NCBI RefSeq assembly: GCF_029029505.1
Contig: NZ_JAKJSD010000015.1
Span: 41,484-105,483, forward strand
Origin: Ancylomarina sp. DW003
GTDB taxonomy: Bacteria; Bacteroidota; Bacteroidia; Bacteroidales; Marinifilaceae
DNA: 64,000 nucleotides
Reading direction: 5' to 3'
A program made the translations under genes and the position numbers. Each line of letters begins with the position of its first letter. Within the stretch, counting starts at the first letter, position 1. A model generated the notes under the pieces. It saw only the letters and a program-made list of their open reading frames with translations. It had not been told where the DNA came from and searched no databases. Shown piece after piece: positions 9,539-18,213 of this stretch.

Positions 9539-9916
9539 GTGATGATAACAAAACGATTAACAAAACGAGAAGAAGATGTAATGAAAATATTGTGGGAAGC
9601 GGGAAAAGGGTTTGTTAAAGATTTAATGACACAACATCCTGAACCTAAACCTCATTACAATACTTTTAGTACAATTATTCGAGGCTTAGAAGAGAAAGGG
9701 TATGTGGCACACAATTCATATGGCAATACTCATGAATATTATCCTGTGATCACTAAAGAAGTATACCGAAAACTATTTATAAAAAATGTTGTTTATGATT
9801 ATTTTGGTTCTTCATATAAAAATGTGGTCTCTTTTTTCTTAAACGAAGAGAAATTAGATGTTGATGACCTTAAGGAACTTATTGATTTGATCGAAAAGAA
9901 AAATGATAAAAAGTAA
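9539..9916 (+). CDS. BlaI/MecI/CopY-family transcriptional repressor
   Basis: 125 residues, the usual length. An N-terminal winged helix (LTKREEDVMKILWEAGKG, then YNTFSTIIRGLEEKGYV as recognition helix) is followed by a short dimerisation tail. Members bind inverted repeats at their own promoter and are removed when the partner BlaR1-like protease is triggered. Its gene is three bases upstream of such a partner, and an AACTAA-N4-TTAGTT palindrome overlaps the promoter. In Bacteroidota this pair often controls functions other than beta-lactam resistance, and no beta-lactamase is present here. Confidence 0.93.
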   Translation: MMITKRLTKREEDVMKILWEAGKGFVKDLMTQHPEPKPHYNTFSTIIRGLEEKGYVAHNSYGNTHEYYPVITKEVYRKLFIKNVVYDYFGSSYKNVVSFFLNEEKLDVDDLKELIDLIEKKNDKK

Positions 9917-9919
9917 ATT

Positions 9920-11200
9920 ATGGTAGTAGAATTTCTAGAGTTTCTGATAAAAAGTGGAAGTATTTTAGCGATTTCAGTGCTTGTATATGTACTTGTATTA
10001 TCAAACGATGTTTTTTTTAAATTAAATAGGCTGTGGCTGATTGGTAGCCTTATTTTACCATGGATAATACCTCTATTAACCATGCCTGTTTGGATTAAAG
10101 AATTATTGTTTACAAGTGGAGAAACAGCTGTTCAATTTAGTACTTCGATTTTGAATTATGCAATGGGGCAAGCGCCTGTTACCATCTCTTCTCAAAATTC
10201 TTTTTCATGGGAAATGTTAGGATTGGCTCTATATTCCTTCGTCAGTTTTATTTTCTTGATAAGGCTTATGTGGGGCTATCGTTCAATCATTCAGCTAAAA
10301 AGACAATCCAATCATAAAATCTATAAAGGTCTTTCATTAGCAGTTTTTTCGGATGTAAACGCAAGTCCATTCTCATTTTTCCGCACCATTTATATACCTA
10401 AAGAAATGGAAAAAAGAGGTGACAAAGATCTAATATTAGAACATGAAAGAAAACATTGTGTCGAATTGCATTCAATTGATCTCGCTTTGGCAGAATGCTT
10501 ATTAATTTTCCAATGGTGGAATCCTTTTGCTTGGTGGGCGCGAAAATTAATTGCCCAAAATCATGAATTTTGTGTTGACAACGCGGTGATAAAGCAAATT
10601 GAACAACCAAAGGATTATCAATATTTATTAGTCAATTTGTTATCTAACCAAAAACAAAATCAGTTAGTTAATAATTTTAATAAAAGTCTTACTAAAAAAC
10701 GGATTATTATGATGAATATCTCAAATACTAAGAATATTACAGGTTGGTTAAAAGGATTAATCGTTGTGCCATTTTTAGCCTTAATTTTAATGGCATTTAC
10801 CAATCCAGACTTATCTAGTGAAAATAAAACGAAGGATAAGGCTAAAGAAACTATTGCCAATGATATGGATTTTAGAAATTTTATCGCCAGAAGCATTAAG
10901 TATCCTTTAGAAGCTCAAAAGAATGGTATGCAAGCTGATATAACAGTTCATTTTTCAGTAAATAAAAAAGGTAAATCTAGCTCTATCACTATGGGGCCAG
11001 CTCAAGGAAACAAAGTGTTCATTATAGACGAAGTAGTTGTAACGGCTCTTAAGAAAGGTAGTATCAAACAAGAGATCAATAGTCGAAATATAATACTAGA
11101 AAAAGAGGTCGCTAGATTGTTAAAAAAATTACCTTCTATTTCAGATCAAAGGATGTTAGGAAAAACGATTCAAATGAAAGTTAAATTTAGATTACAATAA
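9920..11200 (+). CDS. BlaR1-like M56 peptidase with TonB-like C-terminal domain
   Basis: 426 residues. Hydrophobic segments at about 13-30, 38-57 and 99-118 precede a cytoplasmic zinc-peptidase domain with HERKH at 175-179. A further membrane segment lies at about 273-295, and the C-terminal part (about 310-426) resembles the TonB C-terminal domain (YPLEAQKNGMQADITVHFSV region), a common fusion in Bacteroidota. There is no penicillin-binding sensor domain, so the signal is unlikely to be a beta-lactam. It probably senses an envelope signal and leads to loss of the BlaI-like repressor; both genes form one operon. Confidence 0.88.
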   Translation: MVVEFLEFLIKSGSILAISVLVYVLVLSNDVFFKLNRLWLIGSLILPWIIPLLTMPVWIKELLFTSGETAVQFSTSILNYAMGQAPVTISSQNSFSWEMLGLALYSFVSFIFLIRLMWGYRSIIQLKRQSNHKIYKGLSLAVFSDVNASPFSFFRTIYIPKEMEKRGDKDLILEHERKHCVELHSIDLALAECLLIFQWWNPFAWWARKLIAQNHEFCVDNAVIKQIEQPKDYQYLLVNLLSNQKQNQLVNNFNKSLTKKRIIMMNISNTKNITGWLKGLIVVPFLALILMAFTNPDLSSENKTKDKAKETIANDMDFRNFIARSIKYPLEAQKNGMQADITVHFSVNKKGKSSSITMGPAQGNKVFIIDEVVVTALKKGSIKQEINSRNIILEKEVARLLKKLPSISDQRMLGKTIQMKVKFRLQ

Positions 11201-11212
11201 TCTATTGTAAAA

Positions 11213-11250
11213 AAAAGCCTCACAGAATAAGTAAATTCTGTGAGGCTTTT
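11213..11250. terminator. Bidirectional terminator between the BlaR1-like gene and frr
   Basis: AAAAGCCTCACAGAAT pairs with ATTCTGTGAGGCTTTT (16 pairs, six-base loop), flanked by A and T runs. It serves the two convergent genes. Confidence 0.93.
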
Positions 11251-11300
11251 CATATTACAAATACCCCAAGAGGCAATCCAATATATGATATTACTACCTA

Positions 11301-11864
11301 TTAGATAGTCATGATATCTTTTTCTTTAGCTTGGAATAAGTCATCAATCTTCTTGCCAAAAGCATCTGTTAATTTCTGAACCTCACCCTCAGCATCTTTC
11401 TCAGCATCTTCAGATAAACCTTCCTTAATTAATTTCTTAAGCTCAACGATTGTATCACGACGTGCATTTCGAACACTTACCTTAGCATTCTCACACTCCG
11501 CCTTAGCTTGTTTTGCTAAATCGCTACGACGTTCTTCAGTTAGAGCTGGAATATTAATACGAATAATCTCACCATTATTATCTGGGTTCAAACCCAAATT
11601 AGAGTTCATAATAGCCTTTTCGATAGGAACGATCATAGCTCTTTCCCATGGCTGAACTGCTAGTGTTCTAGGATCTGGAACACTCACATTGGCAACTTGT
11701 GTCAATGGAACCATACTTCCATAATAATCAACAGACACGCCTGCGATCATATTTACGTTCGCTTTTCCTGCACGAACTTTCACTAATTCTGCATCAAGAT
11801 GCACGATTGCTGCATCCATCTTTTCCTTTGCATCCTCTAGATACATTTGAACTTCTTCATTCAT
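11301..11864 (-). CDS. frr: Ribosome recycling factor
   Basis: 187 residues, the normal length. It splits post-termination ribosomes together with EF-G. Family motifs include VRAGKANVNMIAGV, the PWERAMIVPIEKAI stretch, NNGEIIRINIPALTEERR and a C-terminal helix with VQKLTDAFGKKIDDLF. It follows pyrH, 125 bases downstream, the classic pyrH-frr order. Confidence 0.98.
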   Translation of the reverse strand: MNEEVQMYLEDAKEKMDAAIVHLDAELVKVRAGKANVNMIAGVSVDYYGSMVPLTQVANVSVPDPRTLAVQPWERAMIVPIEKAIMNSNLGLNPDNNGEIIRINIPALTEERRSDLAKQAKAECENAKVSVRNARRDTIVELKKLIKEGLSEDAEKDAEGEVQKLTDAFGKKIDDLFQAKEKDIMTI

Positions 11865-11989
11865 AGGAGAAAGAGTTTAAGTATTTTGTTTTTATATAGA
11901 TTACATTTCTTATGTCAGCCAAGAAGACCTCACACAAAAATAATAAAAAAATCTATATCAGCTTATTTCGTATTAATGAGGCATAAAAC

Positions 11990-12700
11990 CTACACGTGAA
12001 CCAAGGTTCCAATATTTTCTCCATTTATAACTTTCAGTAAGTTACCTTTGGTATCCATATCAAAAACGACGATTGGTAAATTATTCTCTTTACACATAGT
12101 CGTGGCCGTTAAATCCATAACACGCAAGTCTTTGTGATAAATTTCATCGAAACTGATTTTATCATACTTTTTCGCAGTAGGATCTTTTTCAGGATCAGCT
12201 GTATACACGCCGTCAACACGTGTCCCCTTCAACATCACATCAGCCTCAATTTCAATACCACGTAAAGACGAACCTGTATCCGTTGTAAAATATGGATTTC
12301 CTGTCCCTGCAGAGAAGATTGCCACATATCCGTCAGATAGATAGTCAACCGCCTTTTGCTTTGAATAGAACTCTCCTATTGGCTCCATACGTATTGCAGT
12401 AAGTACTCTGGACTTACAACCAATAGCTTCAAGTGCTGAGTTTAGTGCTAAACTATTTATTACAGTAGCAAGCATTCCCATTGAGTCCCCCTTAACACGA
12501 TCAAAACCTTTAGAAGCACCACTTAGTCCACGGAAAATATTTCCTCCGCCAATCACAATACCAACTTGAACCCCTTGGGCTACAATTTCTTTAATCTGCT
12601 CTGCATAGTCATTTAATCTTTGAGAATCGATACCGTATTGTTGCTCTCCCATTAGCGACTCTCCGCTAAGTTTTAGTAAGACACGTTTATATTGTAACAT
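11990..12700 (-). CDS. pyrH: UMP kinase
   Basis: 236 residues. It phosphorylates UMP to UDP with ATP in pyrimidine synthesis. Motifs of the amino-acid-kinase fold are clear: KLSGESLMG near the start, GGGNIFRG, TGNPYFTTDT and the nucleotide-binding VDGVYTADPEKDP. It lies between tsf and frr, the usual place, but a terminator after tsf suggests its own promoter in the 192-base gap. Confidence 0.98.
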   Translation of the reverse strand: MLQYKRVLLKLSGESLMGEQQYGIDSQRLNDYAEQIKEIVAQGVQVGIVIGGGNIFRGLSGASKGFDRVKGDSMGMLATVINSLALNSALEAIGCKSRVLTAIRMEPIGEFYSKQKAVDYLSDGYVAIFSAGTGNPYFTTDTGSSLRGIEIEADVMLKGTRVDGVYTADPEKDPTAKKYDKISFDEIYHKDLRVMDLTATTMCKENNLPIVVFDMDTKGNLLKVINGENIGTLVHV

Positions 12701-12845
12701 TTTTATTAAAGTATTTTATAGATATGAAATATAGCGACCGATAAACATCGGAGAAATTAACTCTATTTAAAAGCAATGCTCAAGATAAGAATTAAAAGAC
12801 TAATCTTTATACTTTTAGATAGGTCAGAAAAATATAAGTCCAAAA

Positions 12846-12872
12846 AAAAGAGTCCCTAAAAGGAACTCTTTT
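12846..12872 (-). terminator. Terminator after tsf
   Basis: AAAAGAGT pairs with ACTCTTTT, with two further C-G pairs inside; on the minus strand it ends in a T run. It ends the rplM-rpsI-rpsB-tsf unit. Confidence 0.8.
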
Positions 12873-12892
12873 TATATGTAATAATAATTGTA

Positions 12893-13717
12893 TTAAGCAT
12901 TCAAAGTGAAACGCATCATTGAAGTTGCTGTTAAGTCTTTATCAGCACTTGCTAAATATTGCTTAACGCTCATTTTGTTATCTTTTACAAAATCTTGGTT
13001 CAATAAAGTAGTCTCTTTGAAGAATTTACCTAAGCGACCTTGAGCAATTTTGTCAAGCATAGCTTCTGGCTTACCTTCAAGGCGAGCTTTCTCTTTACCA
13101 ATCTCCAATTCTTTTGCAATAACATCTTCTGCAACACCATCTTTATCGACAGCAATAGGAGCCATAGCTGCTGCTTGCATAGCAACATCACGACCCATTT
13201 GTATATCAACCTCTTTGTTGAAACCAATTAGCGTAGCTAATTTGTTTCCAGCGTGGATATATGCAACTGCAGCTTCTGCTTCAATTTTACCGAAATAACT
13301 TAAATCGATTTTTTCACCGATTACACCAGTTTGTTCAGTAACGTGCTCTTCAATTTTTCTTCCTTCTAGATCCATAGCTTTCAAAGCTTCAAGATCAGCT
13401 GGATTGTTTGCGATAGCTACGTCAAGGATTTTACCTGCAAATGCAACAAAACTATCGTTCTTAGCAACGAAGTCTGTTTCACAATTTAGGCTAATCATTG
13501 CACCTAGTTTTCCGTTTTCAGAAACTTTTGCTAAAACAACACCTTCAGTAGCTTCTCTGTCAGCACGTTTGTTAGCAATAGCCATTCCTTTTTTACGGAT
13601 TATCTCAACAGCTTTGTCAAAGTCACCTTCGGCTTCAACAAGAGCATTTTTACAATCCATCATTCCTGCGCCCATTGCTTTACGCAATTTGGCTACATCT
13701 GCTGCTTTTATAGACAT
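12893..13717 (-). CDS. tsf: Elongation factor Ts
   Basis: 274 residues. The nucleotide exchange factor for EF-Tu. The N-terminal UBA-like domain reads KLRKAMGAGMMDCKNAL and EAEGDFDKAVEIIRKKG; the conserved TDFVAKN motif that inserts into EF-Tu is present at about residues 81-87. It sits 26 bases after rpsB, the standard rpsB-tsf pair. Confidence 0.98.
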   Translation of the reverse strand: MSIKAADVAKLRKAMGAGMMDCKNALVEAEGDFDKAVEIIRKKGMAIANKRADREATEGVVLAKVSENGKLGAMISLNCETDFVAKNDSFVAFAGKILDVAIANNPADLEALKAMDLEGRKIEEHVTEQTGVIGEKIDLSYFGKIEAEAAVAYIHAGNKLATLIGFNKEVDIQMGRDVAMQAAAMAPIAVDKDGVAEDVIAKELEIGKEKARLEGKPEAMLDKIAQGRLGKFFKETTLLNQDFVKDNKMSVKQYLASADKDLTATSMMRFTLNA

Positions 13718-13743
13718 CTCAATAGAAATTTTAAAGTTAATTA

Positions 13744-14562
13744 TTACTCCTTATCTTTTTTTACTTCTTCAGTAGCTGGTGCTGCTGGAGCTGCTTCAGC
13801 CTTAGGGGCTTCAGTTTTAGGAGCTTTTTTAGCCTTAGCTGATTTCTTATCAGCTGCTTCTTTTTCTTTCTCGTTCTTTCTTTCAGATAAACCTTCCTGA
13901 ATTGCTCCGGTAACTTTGTCTAAAATAATAGAGATTGAATTAGAAGCATCGTCATTAGCTGGAATAACAAATTCCACACCTTCCGGGCTTGAATTTGTAT
14001 CTACCATAGCAAATACAGGAATTCCCAAACGGTTAGCTTCTTTAACAGCGATATATTCTTTCATTACGTCAACTACAAACAAAGCTGCTGGCAATCTGGT
14101 CAGATCAGCAATGCTACCTAAGTTTTTCTCTAACTTAGCTCTCTGACGAGATACTTGTAGTCTTTCTCTTTTTGAAAGGTGGTTCAAAGTACCATCAGCG
14201 TCCATTTTGTCAATAGTTGACATCTTTTTCACTGCCTTTCTGATAGTAGGGAAGTTTGTTAACATTCCACCTGGCCAACGCTCAGTTACATATGGCATGT
14301 TAACGTTGTTTACTTTTTCAGAAACAATACCTTTAGCTTGTTTCTTAGTAGCAACGAATAAAATCTTTCTTCCTGATTTTGCAATTTGTTTCAATGCTGC
14401 AGCAGCATCGTCTACTTTAACGGCGGTTTTGTGCAAGTCGATAATGTGAATACCGTTACGTTCCATAAAAATATACGGAGCCATTTTTGGATTCCATTTT
14501 CTGGTCAAGTGACCAAAGTGACAACCTGCTTCTAATAATTCTTCAAATGTAGTATTAGACAT
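13744..14562 (-). CDS. rpsB: 30S ribosomal protein S2
   Basis: 272 residues from the start at 14562 (MSNTTFEELLEAG). An in-frame ATG ten codons upstream (14592) gives an extra MNVNNFKKNK that is not typical of S2, so I prefer the inner start. Family motifs: CHFGHLTRKWNPKM, IDLHKTAVKVDDA and PVFAMVDTNSSPEGVEFVIPANDDA. The C-terminal 40 residues form a Lys/Ala/Pro-rich tail (KAKKAPKTEAPKAEAAPAAP), longer than in many bacteria. Confidence 0.97.
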   Translation of the reverse strand: MSNTTFEELLEAGCHFGHLTRKWNPKMAPYIFMERNGIHIIDLHKTAVKVDDAAAALKQIAKSGRKILFVATKKQAKGIVSEKVNNVNMPYVTERWPGGMLTNFPTIRKAVKKMSTIDKMDADGTLNHLSKRERLQVSRQRAKLEKNLGSIADLTRLPAALFVVDVMKEYIAVKEANRLGIPVFAMVDTNSSPEGVEFVIPANDDASNSISIILDKVTGAIQEGLSERKNEKEKEAADKKSAKAKKAPKTEAPKAEAAPAAPATEEVKKDKE

Positions 14563-14574
14563 TTTGTTTTTTTT

Positions 14575-14652
14575 AAAATTGTTTACATTCATCTTAATGG
14601 CAATTGCTAGGTAGTCCTATAGTTGAAAACTGATAGAAGTCTTAACAATTTT
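14575..14652 (-). repeat. Inverted repeat in the rpsI-rpsB gap
   Basis: AAAATTGTT (14575-14583) pairs with AACAATTTT (14644-14652) across a 60-base loop. It is one of a set of unrelated inverted repeats found between genes of operons in this window. The lower strand is transcribed. Confidence 0.45.
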
Positions 14653-14676
14653 GATACTAAACCTGCCACAAAAATA

Positions 14677-15063
14677 TTAACGCTTGCTAAATTGAAATTT
14701 CTTACGAGCTTTTGGTTGACCTGGTTTCTTACGCTCAACCTCACGAGGATCACGTGTCATGAATCCAGCTACTCTTAAAGCTGATTTAGATTCAGCATCG
14801 ATTTTAACTAGAGCTCTAGAGATAGCCAAACGAAGTGCTTCTGCTTGACCTGTAACTCCACCTCCATCAAGGTTAACCTTGATATCATACTTATCAGCAA
14901 CCTCAAGAAGGTTTAATGGCTGTAGTACAACATACTGAAGAGTCCCGGTAGTAAAGTACTCTTTAAGCTCTTTTTTATTGATGGTAATCTGACCTTTACC
15001 TTCGCTAACGTATACACGAGCAACTGCTGCTTTTCTACGTCCAATAGCATTAATAACTTCCAT
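14677..15063 (-). CDS. rpsI: 30S ribosomal protein S9
   Basis: 128 residues, with the C-terminal KARKKFQFSKR tail that reaches the P-site tRNA and the family motifs GRRKAAVARVYV and RALVKIDAESKSALR-like region. Five bases after rplM, the conserved rplM-rpsI pair. Confidence 0.98.
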   Translation of the reverse strand: MEVINAIGRRKAAVARVYVSEGKGQITINKKELKEYFTTGTLQYVVLQPLNLLEVADKYDIKVNLDGGGVTGQAEALRLAISRALVKIDAESKSALRVAGFMTRDPREVERKKPGQPKARKKFQFSKR

Positions 15064-15068
15064 ACCTA

Positions 15069-15524
15069 TTATTTAATAGTGTTTAAATCTAATTTCTTAG
15101 GCTGCTGAGCTTCGTGCTTGTGCTCAGGACCTACATAAACGTTAAGGTTTCTGTAAAGTTGACTACCTAAACGATTCTTAGGAAGCATACCTTTAACAGC
15201 CATCTCAACCACTCTCTCTGGGTGTTTAGCAAGAACAATCTCCGGATTTGCAAAACGCTGTCCCCCTGGGTATCCAGTGTAACGAACATACTGCTTATCA
15301 GTCATTTTCTTACCTGTCAAACGGATTTTCTCAGCATTGATAATAATCACGTTATCTCCACAATCAACATGAGGAGTGTAGTTTGGCTTCAACTTACCTC
15401 TTAGTAACAATGCTACCTTAGAAGCAAGACGTCCCAACACTTCGTTTTCTGCATCAATAACAACCCACTCTTTAGAAACGGTTGCTTTATTGGCAGAAAC
15501 TGTTTTGTAACTTAATGTATCCAC
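15069..15524 (-). CDS. rplM: 50S ribosomal protein L13
   Basis: 151 residues. Motifs WVVIDAENEVLGRLAS, GDNVIIINAEKIRLTGKK, YVRYTGYPGG and VKGMLPKNRLG are all present. First gene of the rplM-rpsI-rpsB-tsf unit, with a good promoter 53-83 bases upstream. Confidence 0.98.
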   Translation of the reverse strand: MDTLSYKTVSANKATVSKEWVVIDAENEVLGRLASKVALLLRGKLKPNYTPHVDCGDNVIIINAEKIRLTGKKMTDKQYVRYTGYPGGQRFANPEIVLAKHPERVVEMAVKGMLPKNRLGSQLYRNLNVYVGPEHKHEAQQPKKLDLNTIK

Positions 15525-15943
15525 TTTATAAAGTTTTAATAATTAATACTTCAATACAATTATTCAATTTGGCCTGCAAAAGTATCTGTTTCCAATAAAT
15601 ACACCAATTTTTCAACAATTTATTTATGAATAACTTAAACCCTGTGTGGATAATCGGGGGCAAAATGGATTTTCTAAGTTATCCCAATAAATCAAATTCA
15701 TGTACCTCTATACAAATTGACTCAATTACTTGCTAAGGGTAGTAAAATCAATCCTTTAAGATGAAAATTCAGAGCTATTAATAGCCATATTGCATAAATG
15801 CTCTGCAAAAGTATAAAATTTATTTGGGATAGAAACTTTATTTTTCTAATTATTTTATCCTGACTGAGTTGGAAGGATAAAATACACATGAAATTATTTC
15901 GCACATGCTATGAAAACATCGATAAATAAAAGGAAGTATACAA
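15525..15943. other. Intergenic region of 419 bases with the rplM promoter
   Basis: It carries the ribosomal-protein promoter at its left end. The rest, up to the end of the barrel-like gene at 15944, has no convincing gene; a 60-codon open frame at 15722-15904 lacks any coding features. A second TACTTTTG on the minus strand at 15806-15813 has no matching -33 box. Confidence 0.6.
15577..15607 (-). promoter_or_regulatory. Promoter of the rplM ribosomal-protein operon
   Basis: On the minus strand TTG (15605-15607), 20 bases, then TACTTTTG (15577-15584) fit the Bacteroidota primary sigma consensus. Transcription would start near 15570, leaving a leader of about 45 bases. Confidence 0.7.
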
Positions 15944-17086
15944 TTAATTCCACTTTAGTTTCTTCAAAAAGAATTCACCATTTATTCTCACAAAAACAGA
16001 AGCTGCATAAGATAAGTCAGTAATAAAACTGACATCAAGATAAGCGTCTACTTGCCCTCCTACCAAAATACCCTTACTTATAGATTTTTGAATTCTATAT
16101 TTAGCAGTAAACATATTTATATGGCTAACAAGAATCTTCTCATCGAAAACTGAGCTAGATTGGAATAAAGCAGAACCTCTTGAAGAGTTAAATTTATTTC
16201 CTGCCCAATAACCAATCTTTATATCCGAGTGTTTTGTATTTGCACCTAATCTAAAATGAAGAGCACTTCCACTGTTATACCCAAACTCACCAGATGAAGA
16301 GTTATCTTTAAATTGAAGACTTAAGGCCTCTAATTGATAGCTCTTAAATCGTGAATTGTGCAATTTCTTGGTAAGAGACAAGCCTGTCACTAAATTTCGA
16401 ATTGTTTGCTTGTTCTTATCTGATGCATCTATCTCCCCTCCTCTATGTGAAAATAAAACCTGAACCGGTAATTTTAGAGAAAAATCAGAATCTGTATTAT
16501 TTAACTGCATATCAGCAGTCAAGCCAAAAGTAAAAACCTCATTAAACGGGTCGTCTTGAAAAATAAATTGCTCCCAGTTAATCCAAGTATCAACATTTAA
16601 CGACTTACTATTGTAAATTGCTTGAATACCATTTTCAGCATTATCAGTAAAATATCTTTCCGGTTCAAAGATAGCTTCATGCAGATGATGGTTATCCTCC
16701 TGATTCAGACTTCCTAAAATAAGAGATAAATTTTTATTAGCCTGATAGTGAACTGAAAATATAGGTTCACTTTCAGAAAAATTAGTACGTCCGGAGTATT
16801 TTTGCAAACGAACTCCAGCCTCAATTCTAAAATCAGAAGTTGGATAATAAATCAATTTTGGGCTGGCAATATAGCCGATATGTGTTACACCTTTTACAAA
16901 ATCCCCATTGTATTCATTATTCTTTACAAAATTTAAGTTCTCAAATCTGAAATACAAATTATCCTTCGCTTCCGGATTAAATTTAGAATAATGAGAATAA
17001 AAAGGGTTGAACTGCTGAGCTTCTGATGACAAAGTCATCAGCCCCAGAAGGAATATACTTATAATGATTAATTTCTTCACTAGCAT
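15944..17086 (-). CDS. Hypothetical outer-membrane beta-barrel-like protein
   Basis: 380 residues from the ATG at 17086; the upstream ATG at 17113 would put nine extra residues before a clean signal peptide (MLVKKLIIISIFLLGLMTLS, cleavage near SEA-QQ). The mature part alternates polar and hydrophobic residues in strands throughout, with many Tyr, Phe and Asn, and no enzyme motif. I do not recognise a family. It looks like an outer-membrane barrel of perhaps 14-18 strands. It is alone between rplM and the atp operon and reads the same way as both, but the atp operon is closed by its own terminator. Confidence 0.7.
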   Translation of the reverse strand: MLVKKLIIISIFLLGLMTLSSEAQQFNPFYSHYSKFNPEAKDNLYFRFENLNFVKNNEYNGDFVKGVTHIGYIASPKLIYYPTSDFRIEAGVRLQKYSGRTNFSESEPIFSVHYQANKNLSLILGSLNQEDNHHLHEAIFEPERYFTDNAENGIQAIYNSKSLNVDTWINWEQFIFQDDPFNEVFTFGLTADMQLNNTDSDFSLKLPVQVLFSHRGGEIDASDKNKQTIRNLVTGLSLTKKLHNSRFKSYQLEALSLQFKDNSSSGEFGYNSGSALHFRLGANTKHSDIKIGYWAGNKFNSSRGSALFQSSSVFDEKILVSHINMFTAKYRIQKSISKGILVGGQVDAYLDVSFITDLSYAASVFVRINGEFFLKKLKWN

Positions 17087-17210
17087 AATAAATGGTCGGT
17101 TTTGGGCGAACAATATATAAAAAGATCTTCGCTTTTAAACCTTTAATTAGAATGAATTGATCCTAATTAAAAATTTCATGGCTTACTAGTAATAGAAATT
17201 GGTGAATACA

Positions 17211-17237
17211 AAAAAATCCTCACCAATAGTGAGGATT
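17211..17237 (-). terminator. Terminator of the atp operon
   Basis: AATCCTCAC pairs with GTGAGGATT around a five-base loop; on the minus strand a run of seven T follows. It lies 24 bases after the atpG stop. Confidence 0.9.
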
Positions 17238-17260
17238 CATTTCGAATTATTTTAAATAAT

Positions 17261-18136
17261 CTATTGTGCCAAAGCGTTCGCTCCGGACACAATCTCAAGT
17301 ATTTCATTTGTAATAGCAGCCTGACGAGCTTGATTATAATGCAATTTAAGGTCTTGAATCAAGTCACTAGCATTATCGGTCGCTTTATGCATCGATGTCA
17401 TTCGAGCGCCGTGTTCTGATGCTATAGAGTCCAATATAGCTCCAAAGAATTGTGTTTTCAGAGATTTAGGAATCAACTCACCAACAATTGCTTCTTTTCC
17501 AGGCTCAAAGATATAATCAGCCTGAGCTTTTGAATCATCAGCTTCCTCAGTAAGAATTGGTAAAAATTGCTCATTGGTTAAGATCTGAACACCAGCATTT
17601 TTAAATCGGTTATAAACCAGTTCAACTCTGTCGTAAGCACCTGCTACATATTCCTCCATTATAGAATTAACAATTGCAGATGTGTTTTCAAAGTTCATAT
17701 CATCAAAAAGCTCATTGTGATGGCCAATAACATCCTGAACTTTAGATAAATCTTTAAATCCCTGCTTACCAATAGCAAGTACCTTTAAGTTACCTGCAGA
17801 TTTTTGCTTAGAATACACACCTCTCGCAAGTTCGTTAACGCGCTTAAATACATTAGAATTAAAAGCACCACACAAACCTTTATTCGATGTTATAGCAACT
17901 AATAAAACTTTATCAGTCTTACGCTCTCCGCCATAAATATTTTCTTCAGAATCGCTTAAACTACCTGATAAACTTCCAAGAATTTCTTGCAATTTATCAG
18001 CATAGGGACGAATTTGAACAATTGCATCCTGAGCTTTCTTCAGTTTGGCAGCCGATACCATTTTCATTGCAGCAGTAACCTGTTTGGTTTTCTCTACAGA
18101 TGATATTCGGGTACGTATTTCCTTTAAATTGGCCAT
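17261..18136 (-). CDS. atpG: ATP synthase F1 gamma subunit
   Basis: 291 residues. The rotor shaft of F1. The N-terminal coiled-coil helix (LKEIRTRISSVEKTKQVTAA, then MKMVSAAKLKKAQ) and the C-terminal helix (YNQARQAAITNEILEIVSGA) are both present, with the SNKGLCGAFNSNV motif between. Last gene of the operon; atpD and atpC do not follow, so beta and epsilon are encoded elsewhere. Confidence 0.98.
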   Translation of the reverse strand: MANLKEIRTRISSVEKTKQVTAAMKMVSAAKLKKAQDAIVQIRPYADKLQEILGSLSGSLSDSEENIYGGERKTDKVLLVAITSNKGLCGAFNSNVFKRVNELARGVYSKQKSAGNLKVLAIGKQGFKDLSKVQDVIGHHNELFDDMNFENTSAIVNSIMEEYVAGAYDRVELVYNRFKNAGVQILTNEQFLPILTEEADDSKAQADYIFEPGKEAIVGELIPKSLKTQFFGAILDSIASEHGARMTSMHKATDNASDLIQDLKLHYNQARQAAITNEILEIVSGANALAQ

Positions 18137-18167
18137 TTTATAATCAAATTAAATGGCTTTTGTAATA

Positions 18168-18201
18168 ACCATTGACTCCTAAACACATAGAAGTCAATGG
18201 T
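18168..18201 (-). repeat. Inverted repeat between atpA and atpG
   Basis: ACCATTGACT (18168-18177) pairs with AGTCAATGGT (18192-18201), ten pairs, 14-base loop. There is no T run, so it is not a terminator. It probably folds in the mRNA between the two genes. Confidence 0.6.
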
Positions 18202-18213
18202 GATTTACTAAAG

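Noticed and set aside
15722..15904. 60-codon open frame on the minus strand
   Set aside because: No coding features; it sits in the gap between rplM and the barrel-like gene.
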